Source: an uncultured Kordiimonas sp.
Lineage (GTDB): Bacteria; Pseudomonadota; Alphaproteobacteria; Sphingomonadales; Kordiimonadaceae
DNA length: 64,000 bases
Reading direction: 5' to 3'
NCBI GenBank assembly: GCA_947503575.1
Contig: CANNDZ010000002.1
Coordinates: forward strand, 1 to 64,000
In this document: positions 8,939-18,300 of the stretch, one piece after another
Numbering within the stretch: position 1 is the stretch's first letter
Layout: every line of letters starts with the position of its first letter
Notes under the pieces: generated by a model
Seen by the model: only the letters and a program-made list of their open reading frames with translations
The model's database searches: none
What the model was told of the DNA's origin: nothing
Program-made: the position numbers and the translations under genes

Positions 8939-9346
8939 CTAGGGAACGTCAGGTTTTCCAGCGTCCTTAGTCGACGTGCCCTGCCCGACCTGAATACCCT
9001 GACGGTCAAGTTCAGCCGTGCAATAATTGGCAACTTTGTCCAGGAAACCACGCAGTGCTGGCGTCAATTCATTACGCGACAGCTTGGCCCTGAGGTCGAG
9101 GTGGCTCTCGAAGGTTAACTCTTTGCGAAATTCACTGGCGGTGCAATCACAAAGCGCCTTGCAGGTTTGCTCCCCAAAACCTGGCACACAGCCTGCCATG
9201 CAGCTTCGATGATCAAGCGCCAGCAAGTCCTCGGACACAGGTTTTGTTTGTGCTTTAGCTGCCGGGGCGCAAACAAGCATGCCTAGCAACAATGCTGTTA
9301 TCAGCTTAATATCGACTTGGCTTATTTTGAACGGACTTGCCTTCAT
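8939..9346 (-). CDS. Exported cysteine-rich protein of unknown function
   Basis: A 135-residue protein starting at the ATG at 9346, which has an AGGGA site 11 bases upstream; a TTG at 9397 is a poorer choice. Residues 1-32 form a signal peptide cleaved after AKA. The mature part has six cysteines, C49, C53, C62, C66, C68 and C109. Five of them fall in a compact CxxxC-x8-CxxxCxC block, a pattern suited to disulfide bonding or metal binding. I do not recognise the family. The gene diverges from msrA across about 150 bases. Confidence 0.6.
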   Translation of the reverse strand: MKASPFKISQVDIKLITALLLGMLVCAPAAKAQTKPVSEDLLALDHRSCMAGCVPGFGEQTCKALCDCTASEFRKELTFESHLDLRAKLSRNELTPALRGFLDKVANYCTAELDRQGIQVGQGTSTKDAGKPDVP

Positions 9347-9500
9347 TCTGCGTTTATCCCTGAATTCACTTATTTGTGTAAGTTTGCCCCTCGACAAGCG
9401 ATAAGTGCAACCACATATTCACTTCAGCCCCGAGGTTTTCATCCAGTCATCACCTAACGGGCGTATCAATGGTACAGTGACGGCAAAAAAAGGACAAAAG

Positions 9501-9971
9501 ATGGCTAAAGCGACATTTGGTGCAGGATGTTTTTGGGGTGTTGAAGAAACTTTCCGCACGCTGAAGGGTGTGACAGAAACATCTGTCGGTTATGCAGGCG
9601 GTAAAACTGATAATCCGACCTACCAGGACGTATGCACCGACAGTACGGGCCACGCCGAAGTTGTTCAGGTGACCTATGACCCAGCAGCCATCAGTTTCGA
9701 AGCCTTGTTGGAAGTGTTTTTTTCCAATCACAATCCAACACAACTTAACCGCCAGGGCCCCGACGTAGGAACCCAATACCGCTCCGTTGTGTTTACCTCG
9801 GATGATCTGGAAAAAGAGATAACGCTGAAGAAGATTGACGAATTGAATACTTCGGGCAGATTCAGAACACCCATTGTTACCACGATAGAACCCGAAGCCC
9901 CATACTGGCCTGCGGAAGACTATCATCAAAAATATCTTTTGAAACGCGGGCTCACCAGTTGCCATATTTAA
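9501..9971 (+). CDS. msrA: Peptide methionine-S-sulfoxide reductase MsrA
   Basis: MsrA reduces the S epimer of methionine sulfoxide in proteins, repairing oxidative damage. The 156-residue protein begins MAKATFGAGCFWG, with the catalytic cysteine in the invariant GCFWG motif at residues 9-13. It contains the expected GYAGG, HAEVVQVTYDP, FFSNHNPTQLNRQGPDVGTQYRS and YHQKYL-like blocks. I start it at the ATG at 9501, preceded by AGGACAAAAG; an upstream extension to 9405 lacks conservation. A 7-base inverted repeat (AAGGCAG/CTGCCTT, 9970-9997) immediately after the stop may be a weak terminator. Confidence 0.95.
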   Translation: MAKATFGAGCFWGVEETFRTLKGVTETSVGYAGGKTDNPTYQDVCTDSTGHAEVVQVTYDPAAISFEALLEVFFSNHNPTQLNRQGPDVGTQYRSVVFTSDDLEKEITLKKIDELNTSGRFRTPIVTTIEPEAPYWPAEDYHQKYLLKRGLTSCHI

Positions 9972-10031
9972 GGCAGTTGCGTTTTTGCGTCTGCCTTAGA
10001 TCAAAACAATAGCTATCCTGATGTATCAATT

Positions 10032-10505
10032 TCAGGCGGCTTTTTGGTCCTTAGCACAATTGGCGCAGGTGCCGTGCAACTCGAGTGTTTGACGGTTTAT
10101 GGTAAAAGACTGCGTTGCAGCCGCACTCTTTACGGCTTTAGCGAGAGAGGGTGACGTAACTTCTTCGACTGTCTCGCAGTCATCACAGATTAGGAATTGA
10201 CTTATGTGGTCGCAGCCAGGGTGGGGGCAACCGATGTAAGCGTTGAGTGACTCAATCTTGTGAACCAACCCTTCTTCCATGAGGAAATCCAAAGCGCGAT
10301 AGACGGTAGGAGGTTTAGCAGACCCCCCCTGGGAGGCAAGTTGACCAAGAAGGTCATAGGCTTTAACTGCCTTATGGCCTTGCCAGATCATGGTCAAAAT
10401 GCGCCTACGAAGGTCAGTAAATCGCGACCCGCGCTCTGCACAAATTCTTTCGGCTTCTTCGACGGCGTTTTCAATGCAAACCGCGTGATTATGCGAATGT
10501 ACCAC
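10032..10505 (-). CDS. zur: Fur-family zinc uptake regulator (Zur-like)
   Basis: A winged-helix metalloregulator of the Fur family, closest in layout to Zur. The start I choose is the GTG at 10505, which has an AGGGG site 7 bases upstream and gives the His-rich N-terminus VVHSHNHAVC that alphaproteobacterial Zur proteins commonly have. A frame reaching back to a TTG at 10568 lacks a ribosome binding site. The DNA-binding helix region contains KPPTVYRALDFLMEEGLVHKIE. The structural zinc site is CDDC plus CANC near the C-terminus. Zn(II)-loaded Zur represses zinc uptake genes; none lies nearby, so it probably acts in trans. Confidence 0.85.
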   Translation of the reverse strand: MVHSHNHAVCIENAVEEAERICAERGSRFTDLRRRILTMIWQGHKAVKAYDLLGQLASQGGSAKPPTVYRALDFLMEEGLVHKIESLNAYIGCPHPGCDHISQFLICDDCETVEEVTSPSLAKAVKSAAATQSFTINRQTLELHGTCANCAKDQKAA

Positions 10506-10789
10506 GACAAATCCCCTTTGATTTTCGACAGTGTACACCGAAGTTTCCGGGGATTCCAGAGTCTGCAAAGAATATACACAGGTCGCTAGTTTGACATCGT
10601 GCTAGATGATGCTCGAATTCGACACCTTAACTTGCTGAACAGGATTAGATTTCAAGCTGTATCAAGTAAAACACAGTCTAACGGGCTTTAGCGGGTCGCA
10701 ACCAGATACAAGAGATGCAATGATACTGAACTAGACGTGCCAAACCTCGCCGTCAGTTGTACCTGGTTGCCATTTTTTTAACCTGAAGG

Positions 10790-11659
10790 CTAGTTGACCA
10801 CCGGTTGTGTTTTCTTTCGTTGTCCCGGCAGCATGTGACCCTCGACAGCGGCGCGGGCAATCCAAGCATCTAGATATTTTTCCGCTTCCACTCTTCGTTC
10901 CGGGCATTCGCTGCAAAGTTCAGAAATCAATTCCCGTAGCTGGCTTGCCGCATCTGGATGTTCGCTGACTATGTCTCGCATCAACGCCACCTCGGCACCG
11001 TCCGTTCCGCTTGGTCGTGCAGCGACCGCCGTGCTCGGCAGCACATCATGCATCAAGCCCCAACCTTTTCTGGTCGCGGCAACCATTTCGGCGCTGACCT
11101 CGAGGTTGATAGCCATCATCTCGCCGTCAAAGTCTACCTCTTTGTGTATGAACGGAACGCTGAGAGGCTGAAGCTTCCAGCCCAAACGCAGTGCCCGTGC
11201 CATAATATAGGTTTCGCCGACAGCACACAGGGACGTAACACCCTTTGAAAGAGCATGCTCAAATACAGCAACATACAGTTCCATTTTGGCGGCATGCCCT
11301 GTTTCGGTTCTATAGTCCGGATCCACAACAAAATATCGGGACATTTCCCAAACATTGTCGTCATGCGGCAAGTTTTTATTGTTAAACTTATCTACAAATA
11401 GAGGGTAATAAAGTTCTTCCAACATATAGGGCTTGCTGGTCGGGAATGTGCGAAGTCCTGCCAGAATGCTGCCATCCGGCGCGAGTTTCAAATAATAAGT
11501 CACCCACGGTTTATCAAATTGATCGATATCCATCCGGAAAGGATTTTCCAGATTGGTCCATCCACAACGTTCAACAAAAACTTCGTAGCGAATTCTGTGC
11601 ATTTCTTCCAGATAACCTAGGTATTTTTCGCGGTTCTCCGGTGTTATTATCAATATCAT
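10790..11659 (-). CDS. Acyl-homoserine-lactone synthase, LuxI family
   Basis: LuxI enzymes make N-acyl-homoserine lactones from S-adenosylmethionine and acyl-ACP (or acyl-CoA). All signature residues are visible: R24, F28, W34, D46, D49, R70, E105 and R108, in the blocks RIRYEVFVERCGW, DIDQFD, LAGLRTFPT and WEMSRYFV. The ATG at 11659 follows an AGAGGAG site by 7 bases. At 289 residues it is about 80 residues longer than usual. The extra part begins after about residue 205 and is rich in Glu/Ala/Arg with a four-cysteine-poor helical look (only SELCSEC stands out); its role is unknown. The gene lies 93 bases downstream of the luxR-type gene in tandem. Confidence 0.93.
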   Translation of the reverse strand: MILIITPENREKYLGYLEEMHRIRYEVFVERCGWTNLENPFRMDIDQFDKPWVTYYLKLAPDGSILAGLRTFPTSKPYMLEELYYPLFVDKFNNKNLPHDDNVWEMSRYFVVDPDYRTETGHAAKMELYVAVFEHALSKGVTSLCAVGETYIMARALRLGWKLQPLSVPFIHKEVDFDGEMMAINLEVSAEMVAATRKGWGLMHDVLPSTAVAARPSGTDGAEVALMRDIVSEHPDAASQLRELISELCSECPERRVEAEKYLDAWIARAAVEGHMLPGQRKKTQPVVN

Positions 11660-11752
11660 TGCTTGTCTCCTCTCGGCAGTTGACAAGAGGAGTATACCTA
11701 CTTTTGAGGAAAACTTTATTCCCCCAATTGGTAATCAATGCACGTTCTGGTT
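11660..11752 (-). promoter_or_regulatory. Candidate luxI promoter and translation-control region
   Basis: Between the luxR and luxI genes. A TATACT hexamer (11696-11691, minus strand) could be a -10 box with no good -35 hexamer, as expected for an activator-dependent promoter. An 8-base palindrome CCAATTGG (11724-11731) would be centred near -43.5, where LuxR boxes usually lie, but it lacks the longer dyad of a typical lux box. The Shine-Dalgarno AGAGGAG (11673-11667) has a perfect complement at 11692-11686, so an RNA starting further upstream could fold and hide it. The two readings need different transcription starts; both are hypotheses. Confidence 0.35.
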
Positions 11753-12472
11753 TTAATGAACGAGCTGTTTTCTGCCTAAAATTGCGCCAAGCTGAATTGG
11801 CGTGCGCGTCTTGCTTTTGAACTTGGCTGACTTCAGGTGCTGCCGGACGGTACCAAGGCTAACGTTCATATGGTCGGCGATTTCATCGGGCGTAAACCCT
11901 TCGGACGACAATTGAAGTGCCTCCAATTCCCGAGGCGTAAGCCTTATTTTTTCGAGCGGCATCGTTTCTTCAAGAAGTTGAAGAGCGCGATCATGGGCCC
12001 AAATTGCGGCCAGATGAAGCTGACCACGCTCTTTCGGAAAATAGGGCCCAGCTATAGAGAACAGAGCTGTATGGTCATCAGAAGAGTCCAAAGGGATTGC
12101 AAACCCTTCTTTGATACCAAATTTTTCCGCATCCAACATAACGCGTCGACTATTTGGATTGAGAGAAAACTCTTCAAGCGCCTCAGTGAAGGTGAAACTG
12201 CGTTTGGCTATTTTGCCGTAATTAAATATCGGGTCATCCCGCCAGAACTCGTTATCCATATAATGGCGCATCCAGTCGGTGTCATTGTATCCCAGCATGC
12301 GCGAGCGCTCTGGGTCAGAGTATGATCCCTGCACACAGGCGCAGGCAAAGAACTCGACGCCGAGGGGCTTTGCAAAGGCAATAAACAGCTGATTAACATC
12401 TTCGATAGTCTGAGCATTTGTCAGACTTTTCTCGAGTATTTCGAACAATGCCAAAGGATTTTTGACGCTCAT
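11753..12472 (-). CDS. LuxR-type quorum-sensing regulator with autoinducer-binding domain
   Basis: A 239-residue LuxR/TraR-like regulator, expected to bind the acyl-homoserine lactone made by the neighbouring synthase and then control transcription. The ligand-domain residues corresponding to TraR W57, Y61, D70, P71 and G113 are W67, Y71, D80, P81 and G123, all with exact spacing. The usual W85 position is F95 instead. The C-terminal GerE-type helix-turn-helix (LTPRELEALQLSSEGFTPDEIA) has the invariant Glu, Leu and Gly at E182, L186 and G192. It lies upstream of luxI on the same strand, so the pair is tandem. Confidence 0.93.
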   Translation of the reverse strand: MSVKNPLALFEILEKSLTNAQTIEDVNQLFIAFAKPLGVEFFACACVQGSYSDPERSRMLGYNDTDWMRHYMDNEFWRDDPIFNYGKIAKRSFTFTEALEEFSLNPNSRRVMLDAEKFGIKEGFAIPLDSSDDHTALFSIAGPYFPKERGQLHLAAIWAHDRALQLLEETMPLEKIRLTPRELEALQLSSEGFTPDEIADHMNVSLGTVRQHLKSAKFKSKTRTPIQLGAILGRKQLVH

Positions 12473-12602
12473 AACCCATGCCTCGTCATTTGCAGTAAGT
12501 TACCGTAACAAAAAAAGAACGCGAAACAAAGCGCAACTGAAACGTCCAGGTTTCTGATTTTGATGTCGTTGGTAGGTTTATTATCTCACACAGCCAATGC
12601 GC

Positions 12603-13757
12603 TTATACGATTCCGCTGCCTTTTGGTGCAATTGTTACATGACGATGCACCGAAACAGACAAAATCAGGCCATATGCCAGCATCCAGGTAAGCATGGCAG
12701 AACCGCCATATGACACCAACGGCAGCGGAACACCAACCACCGGCAGTAATCCCATAACCATGCCCACATTGATCAAAACATAGAGAAAAAGGGAAATTGC
12801 AAGGCCTGATGCCAAGAGACGTCCGAACTGGTTCCGGCATCCGATGCCGATCAAAAGGCCGTAGGTTAAAACGATGCCATACAAAGCGAGCACAATTGTT
12901 GCCCCAACAAGACCAAATTCTTCAACCAACACGGTAAAGATAAAGTCTGTTTTCATTTCAGGCAGAAAATTCAGGTGACTTTGCGTGCCTTCCAAAAATC
13001 CCTTACCGGTCATACCACCGGAACCCAGGGCGATTTTCGACTGGGTAATCTGATAACCTGCACCAAGTGGGTCCGATTCAGGGTTGAGAAACGTTAGAAT
13101 TCGATCTTTCTGGTAGGACCGCAAAAACTGCCAAACCACAGGTATAGCAGCAGCCAACCCAATACCAGACACAACAAACAGCCATGCGGGCGCACCTGCC
13201 AGAAACGCAACCGCCAGCCCCCCGGCCATTATCATCAGCGCTGTGCCCAAATCTGGCTGGCGAACGACCAAAATAAAGGGAACCAAAAGTAACAATAACG
13301 GCACAACAAGAGAGCGCAAACTCCGGCTCTGCATCTGACTGCGACCATGGTAATAGCGAGCAACAGCCATAACGGTAGCAATTTTCATCAGTTCAGAAGG
13401 CTGCAACCTCATAAAGCCAAGGTCAAGCCAGCGCTGGCCACCCATGCCTGTGTCACCAATAAACTCCACAGCAATCAACAGCATAAGGCCCGCGAACCAG
13501 GCAGGATAAGACAGCGCCACCCAATAGCGAATATCAATAACCGCAATCGAGAGCATGAGAACCAAGGCAAAACCAAACCTAACCATCTGGCGGCTTGCCC
13601 AAGGGTCCCACGTTCCATCGGCAACGGAATACAACATCGCAAAGCCCGACACCGCTATTAAAACAGTTGCCAAAACAATGCCCCAGTTTAATCCAACAAA
13701 TCGCTGTAACAGAGATTTTTGCACCCGGCGAGGTGCGAACATGCTGCCGGCCGCCAT
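12603..13757 (-). CDS. rodA: Rod shape-determining protein RodA (SEDS peptidoglycan glycosyltransferase)
   Basis: RodA polymerises glycan strands from lipid II during cell elongation and works with PBP2 in the inner membrane. The 384-residue protein has about ten transmembrane segments and SEDS signatures such as QPDLGTALMIMAGG and the C-terminal PLVSYGGSAMLTWM. Its start overlaps the mrdA stop by one base (TGATG), so translation is coupled. It is the last gene of the mreB-mreC-mreD-mrdA-rodA run. Confidence 0.96.
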   Translation of the reverse strand: MAAGSMFAPRRVQKSLLQRFVGLNWGIVLATVLIAVSGFAMLYSVADGTWDPWASRQMVRFGFALVLMLSIAVIDIRYWVALSYPAWFAGLMLLIAVEFIGDTGMGGQRWLDLGFMRLQPSELMKIATVMAVARYYHGRSQMQSRSLRSLVVPLLLLLVPFILVVRQPDLGTALMIMAGGLAVAFLAGAPAWLFVVSGIGLAAAIPVVWQFLRSYQKDRILTFLNPESDPLGAGYQITQSKIALGSGGMTGKGFLEGTQSHLNFLPEMKTDFIFTVLVEEFGLVGATIVLALYGIVLTYGLLIGIGCRNQFGRLLASGLAISLFLYVLINVGMVMGLLPVVGVPLPLVSYGGSAMLTWMLAYGLILSVSVHRHVTIAPKGSGIV

Positions 13758-15592
13758 CAGGCTTGCTCTTCCGGGTCAGACTGCTTAGGCGCAAGAGCCC
13801 GGTCCAGAAAGCGACGCGCAAGCGGCGCTGCCACGCTTGAGCCACCGCCACCATGCTGAACAACAACAGAAACTGCGACCTTTGGTGCATCAACCGGCGC
13901 GTAACCCACGAATAAGGCATGATCGCGGTATGCCCAGGGCAATTCGTCGTTATCGATCACACCGCCTTCTGCCCGCCTTTCAGCGAGGGAAATCCGTCGC
14001 ACTTGGGCTGTGCCGGTCTTTCCCGCCAGCGGCGTTGCCGATTTCCTGCGTCTATAGTCGTGGGCTGTGCCGCCCTCTTCCATGACCATTGCCATGGTTC
14101 GTCGAACCGTTTCCAGGTGAAACGGGTTCACGTCCAAGGGCTGGAAGAAAGATGCACTAGAACCTCTGGAATCACCGAAGACCATGCGCGGAACCACCGC
14201 CTGACCGCTGGCCAAACGCGCCGTCATAACCGCAAGCTGTAAAGGCGTAGACAACATTGCCCCTTGGCCAATAGCAACATTAAGTGTTTCACCAAGTTGC
14301 CATGCCTCTTGTTGAAAAATACGCTTCCACTCGCGCGTCGGAACCAAGCCTTCTTTTTCGCCGTCAACACCAATATCAAAGGTTGCCCCAAGCCCAAATC
14401 GCTTTGCCATATCTGCGATAAAATCAATGTCCAGTTTCTCGGCAATCTCGTAAAAATAGACATCGCAACTTTTGGCAATCGCCTGCATCATATCCAACTT
14501 GCCGTGGCCACGGTTTTGCCAGCAGTGGAATGTATGGTTACCCAGCCGATGCTTTCCGTTGCAATAAAATGTTGTCTCAGGTGTAATCAGCCCCTGTTCC
14601 AGCGCCGCGAGGGCAACAATCATTTTTATTGTAGAACCAGGCGGATACTGACCAGACACCGTTTTGTTCAACAGAGGCGACCGGGGGTCTTTCAACAAGG
14701 CTTGCCAATTGGCATTGCTGATCCCGCGGGTAAATTCATTTGGGTCATAACCGGGCGATGACGCCATCGACAGAATATCGCCGTTGGCTATGTCCATGAT
14801 CACAACGCCAGCGGCTTCTTCCCCTAGTTCCTGCATCACATACTTTTGCAAGTCCATATCAAGCGTCAAATGCAAGTCGTTCCCACGCAACGACTCTTCA
14901 CGGGGCGGCAGTTCCCGAATTTCACGCCCCACGGCATTCACTTCCACACGGCGCGTGCCGGACGCACCTCGTAAAATGGATTCGTACCGTCGCTCAAGAC
15001 CCTGACGACCAATTTTAAAACCAGGTAACTGGTACAACGGGCTTTTGTATACGTCCTCTTCGTCCGGGCTGGCCATATAGCCAACCAAATGGGCAATCGC
15101 TTCGCCGCCCGGATACAGGCGGCTCAAACCTGCATCAGTTTGCACACCCGGCAACTTGGGCATTTCAACATTCAACCGACTGAAAGTTTCCCAGTCCAGC
15201 CCTTGTGCCAACGTTACCGGCACAAACTGGCGCTGGCGCTTAATGCGTTGACGGATACGCGTCAGGCTGCGGTCATTCAAATCAATAATCTGCTGCACTT
15301 TTTTAAGTGTCGGCTCCAGCTGGTCGGCCTGTTCAGGCACCAGCAAAGCACGCAAATCCTGCGTGTTGGTTGCCAATTTCTCACCGTTACGGTCAAAGAT
15401 TTCACCGCGCTCTGGCGCAATCAACCGAATGGAAATCCGGTTTTTGTCTGCTCTCAGTCGATATTTTTCACCGTTAACGACAGACAGATAATACAGCCGC
15501 GCACCCAAAGCTGCCAAAGCGATGCCCTGTAGCCCAGCAAGCAGCAAAGCCCGCCTTGAATATGTCTGATATCGCAGTCCTTCACGCGGCAT
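13757..15592 (-). CDS. mrdA: Penicillin-binding protein 2 (peptidoglycan DD-transpeptidase)
   Basis: PBP2 cross-links new peptidoglycan during elongation, paired with RodA. The 611-residue class B PBP has one N-terminal transmembrane segment (about residues 15-36) and a pedestal domain beginning IAPERGEIFDRNGEKLA. The transpeptidase domain has the active-site STIK (Ser320-Lys323) in GQYPPGSTIKM, the SCD triad (SxN position) in AKSCDVYFYE, and KTG in AGKTGTAQVRR. It follows mreD by 6 bases and overlaps rodA by one base. Confidence 0.96.
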   Translation of the reverse strand: MPREGLRYQTYSRRALLLAGLQGIALAALGARLYYLSVVNGEKYRLRADKNRISIRLIAPERGEIFDRNGEKLATNTQDLRALLVPEQADQLEPTLKKVQQIIDLNDRSLTRIRQRIKRQRQFVPVTLAQGLDWETFSRLNVEMPKLPGVQTDAGLSRLYPGGEAIAHLVGYMASPDEEDVYKSPLYQLPGFKIGRQGLERRYESILRGASGTRRVEVNAVGREIRELPPREESLRGNDLHLTLDMDLQKYVMQELGEEAAGVVIMDIANGDILSMASSPGYDPNEFTRGISNANWQALLKDPRSPLLNKTVSGQYPPGSTIKMIVALAALEQGLITPETTFYCNGKHRLGNHTFHCWQNRGHGKLDMMQAIAKSCDVYFYEIAEKLDIDFIADMAKRFGLGATFDIGVDGEKEGLVPTREWKRIFQQEAWQLGETLNVAIGQGAMLSTPLQLAVMTARLASGQAVVPRMVFGDSRGSSASFFQPLDVNPFHLETVRRTMAMVMEEGGTAHDYRRRKSATPLAGKTGTAQVRRISLAERRAEGGVIDNDELPWAYRDHALFVGYAPVDAPKVAVSVVVQHGGGGSSVAAPLARRFLDRALAPKQSDPEEQA

Positions 15593-15598
15593 TTTGAC

Positions 15599-16105
15599 CT
15601 ACAGTATCCATCGTCTTAATCGCCCCAGCACAAATGCGATGGGGGCGTAGAAGAATGATGTCACAAGCCACTGCAAAAAGACAGTGTCGACGGGTAATAG
15701 CGATCCTGCCACAGCGGACATAATCAGCCACGCAATCAGGAACAACCCAAAAGCCATGACGCCAAACACCACCCAGTAAACGCCCCGGTTTTTACCTTTG
15801 TAATACTTTAGCTGGTTCAGCACAAAAAGCCGCGTCAGCAGCAACATCACTATGTTAACACCCAGCGGGACACCCAGCCAAAGGTCCAAGAACAAACCCA
15901 GCAGCATACAGGCGCCGTAGGGCATCAGCAGCGGCCGCCAAGACAGCCAGTAAAAACAGGAAATCATTACCAGATGAGGCGTAGCATAGCCTGCAACGCC
16001 ACTTCCCAGCGGCAGAAGCATCAAAAGCGCCAGGAAAACACTGACCGCAACCGGCATCAAACCGGCAGGGCCTATAATGGAACGCGCTTGCCGGGGAGCA
16101 GCCAT
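15599..16105 (-). CDS. mreD: Rod shape-determining protein MreD
   Basis: A 168-residue inner-membrane protein with about five transmembrane segments, the usual size for MreD. MreD is a poorly understood partner of MreC in the elongasome. Sequence conservation in the family is low, so identification rests on size, topology and position between mreC and mrdA. The start overlaps the mreC stop (TGATG). Confidence 0.9.
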   Translation of the reverse strand: MAAPRQARSIIGPAGLMPVAVSVFLALLMLLPLGSGVAGYATPHLVMISCFYWLSWRPLLMPYGACMLLGLFLDLWLGVPLGVNIVMLLLTRLFVLNQLKYYKGKNRGVYWVVFGVMAFGLFLIAWLIMSAVAGSLLPVDTVFLQWLVTSFFYAPIAFVLGRLRRWIL

Positions 16106-17007
16106 CAGTTGCTTCCTCCACCATTTTGAGCCGGATCTTCGGAAGGCTGTTCTGGTGGCAACGGCCGGTAATCCATGACCCGGACAAAATCCAGCGCTTC
16201 GAGTTTGCTGAGGGGTGTAAGCTGGATAAAGTCATCTTCGATACCGGTCACCAGCGCAACCGGCACATCAGGCGGATACAAACCACCGTGGCCAGATGTC
16301 ACAACACGGTCCCCTACTTGTACAACACCGTCGACAGGCAAGAACCGAAGGCGCATGAAAGCCTCGTTTAAGCCTTCAGCAATAGCGACGTCACCCGTAC
16401 GCTCCATGCGAACAGGCACCCGACTGTTCAGATCTGTAATTAGCAAGACACGCGCTGTCAAAAACCCAACCTCAATCGTGCGGCCTATCAACCCCAATTC
16501 ATCTACAACCGGTAGGTTGGCTGCCACATTTTCATTGGTACCCGAATTGATCAGCACACTGCGCTCGAACGCGCCGCCGCCAACGCCTATCACGCTCGCC
16601 GTTGCAAGCGGTGGTATTTCCCGTTGCGGTACTTTTAAAATTTGCCGCAGGCGTTCGTTTTCCAGTATCAGCCTTTGCGCGGCTTCCCGCCATTGACGCA
16701 ACCGCCCGTTTTCATCGCGCAGCTCTTCATTTTCCAGATAAATATCGCCAACACCTGCAACACGCTCAAGACCTGCTTGGGCGGCGTCTATTGGTTCTTT
16801 CAGAAGGGCCAGCACTGGTGCGGCCAGGTCGTTGGCATATCCTCTGATCTGCCGTGGCACACCAGAGCCAAAAATCTCCAGCGCCAGCAACACGAGTGCA
16901 ATTACCATATACAGCCAAAAGGCGTCTCTACCACGGGTCGCCCGCCGAAAGCGGGCCCCACGACCAGATACGCCAGTTGTCTGAAATGTCGGGCTCAGTG
17001 CACCCAC
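16105..17007 (-). CDS. mreC: Rod shape-determining protein MreC
   Basis: MreC is a periplasmic scaffold anchored by one helix that activates PBP2-RodA. The 300-residue protein has a basic cytoplasmic N-terminus, a transmembrane segment at about residues 31-47 and a coiled-coil stretch (about residues 75-120, rich in Glu, Leu and Arg, including ENEELRDENGRLRQWREA). The beta-barrel core contains a VGVGGGAFERSVLINSG block and VVTSGHGGLYPPDVPVA. The C-terminus is Pro/Glu-rich. The start is a GTG at 17007. Confidence 0.94.
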   Translation of the reverse strand: MGALSPTFQTTGVSGRGARFRRATRGRDAFWLYMVIALVLLALEIFGSGVPRQIRGYANDLAAPVLALLKEPIDAAQAGLERVAGVGDIYLENEELRDENGRLRQWREAAQRLILENERLRQILKVPQREIPPLATASVIGVGGGAFERSVLINSGTNENVAANLPVVDELGLIGRTIEVGFLTARVLLITDLNSRVPVRMERTGDVAIAEGLNEAFMRLRFLPVDGVVQVGDRVVTSGHGGLYPPDVPVALVTGIEDDFIQLTPLSKLEALDFVRVMDYRPLPPEQPSEDPAQNGGGSN

Positions 17008-17060
17008 CTCTAAGTTACTGAAAAAGACAGCTTTCGGGAGAGCTTACACAAAATCCTGAT

Positions 17061-18095
<1,035 letters not shown>

Positions 18096-18300
18096 TTAGC
18101 GCCTCTCAAACTCTTAAAAAATCACGTAACCCCAATTGGGACTCTATTGCTGGTTATGGGCCAGTTACCGCCCCGACACAAGCCTTGACGCCAGAGTTCG
18201 ACACAAGATTTTGATTTTTTTGGGGCTGTAAGCTCAAAAAATAGCGCTAAGGACGGCTATCTGTCGATAGCCGCCTATAATTTTACGAAAATCCAACGCT
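18096..18300 (-). promoter_or_regulatory. mreB upstream region with leuA terminator-like hairpin
   Basis: Read on the minus strand, this spacer starts after the leuA stop. A perfect 8-base stem (18254-18261 with 18266-18273, loop of 4) lies soon after the stop, and a run of six T follows about 12 bases later, so leuA may end here. Nearer to mreB is the palindrome CCCAATTGGG (18131-18140), about 35 bases before the ATG. No clear -35/-10 pair could be fixed by eye. Confidence 0.4.

Noticed and set aside
9970-9997. AAGGCAG/CTGCCTT hairpin after msrA as a terminator
   Set aside because: The stem is 7 bases with a long loop and no T-run on either strand; too weak to call.
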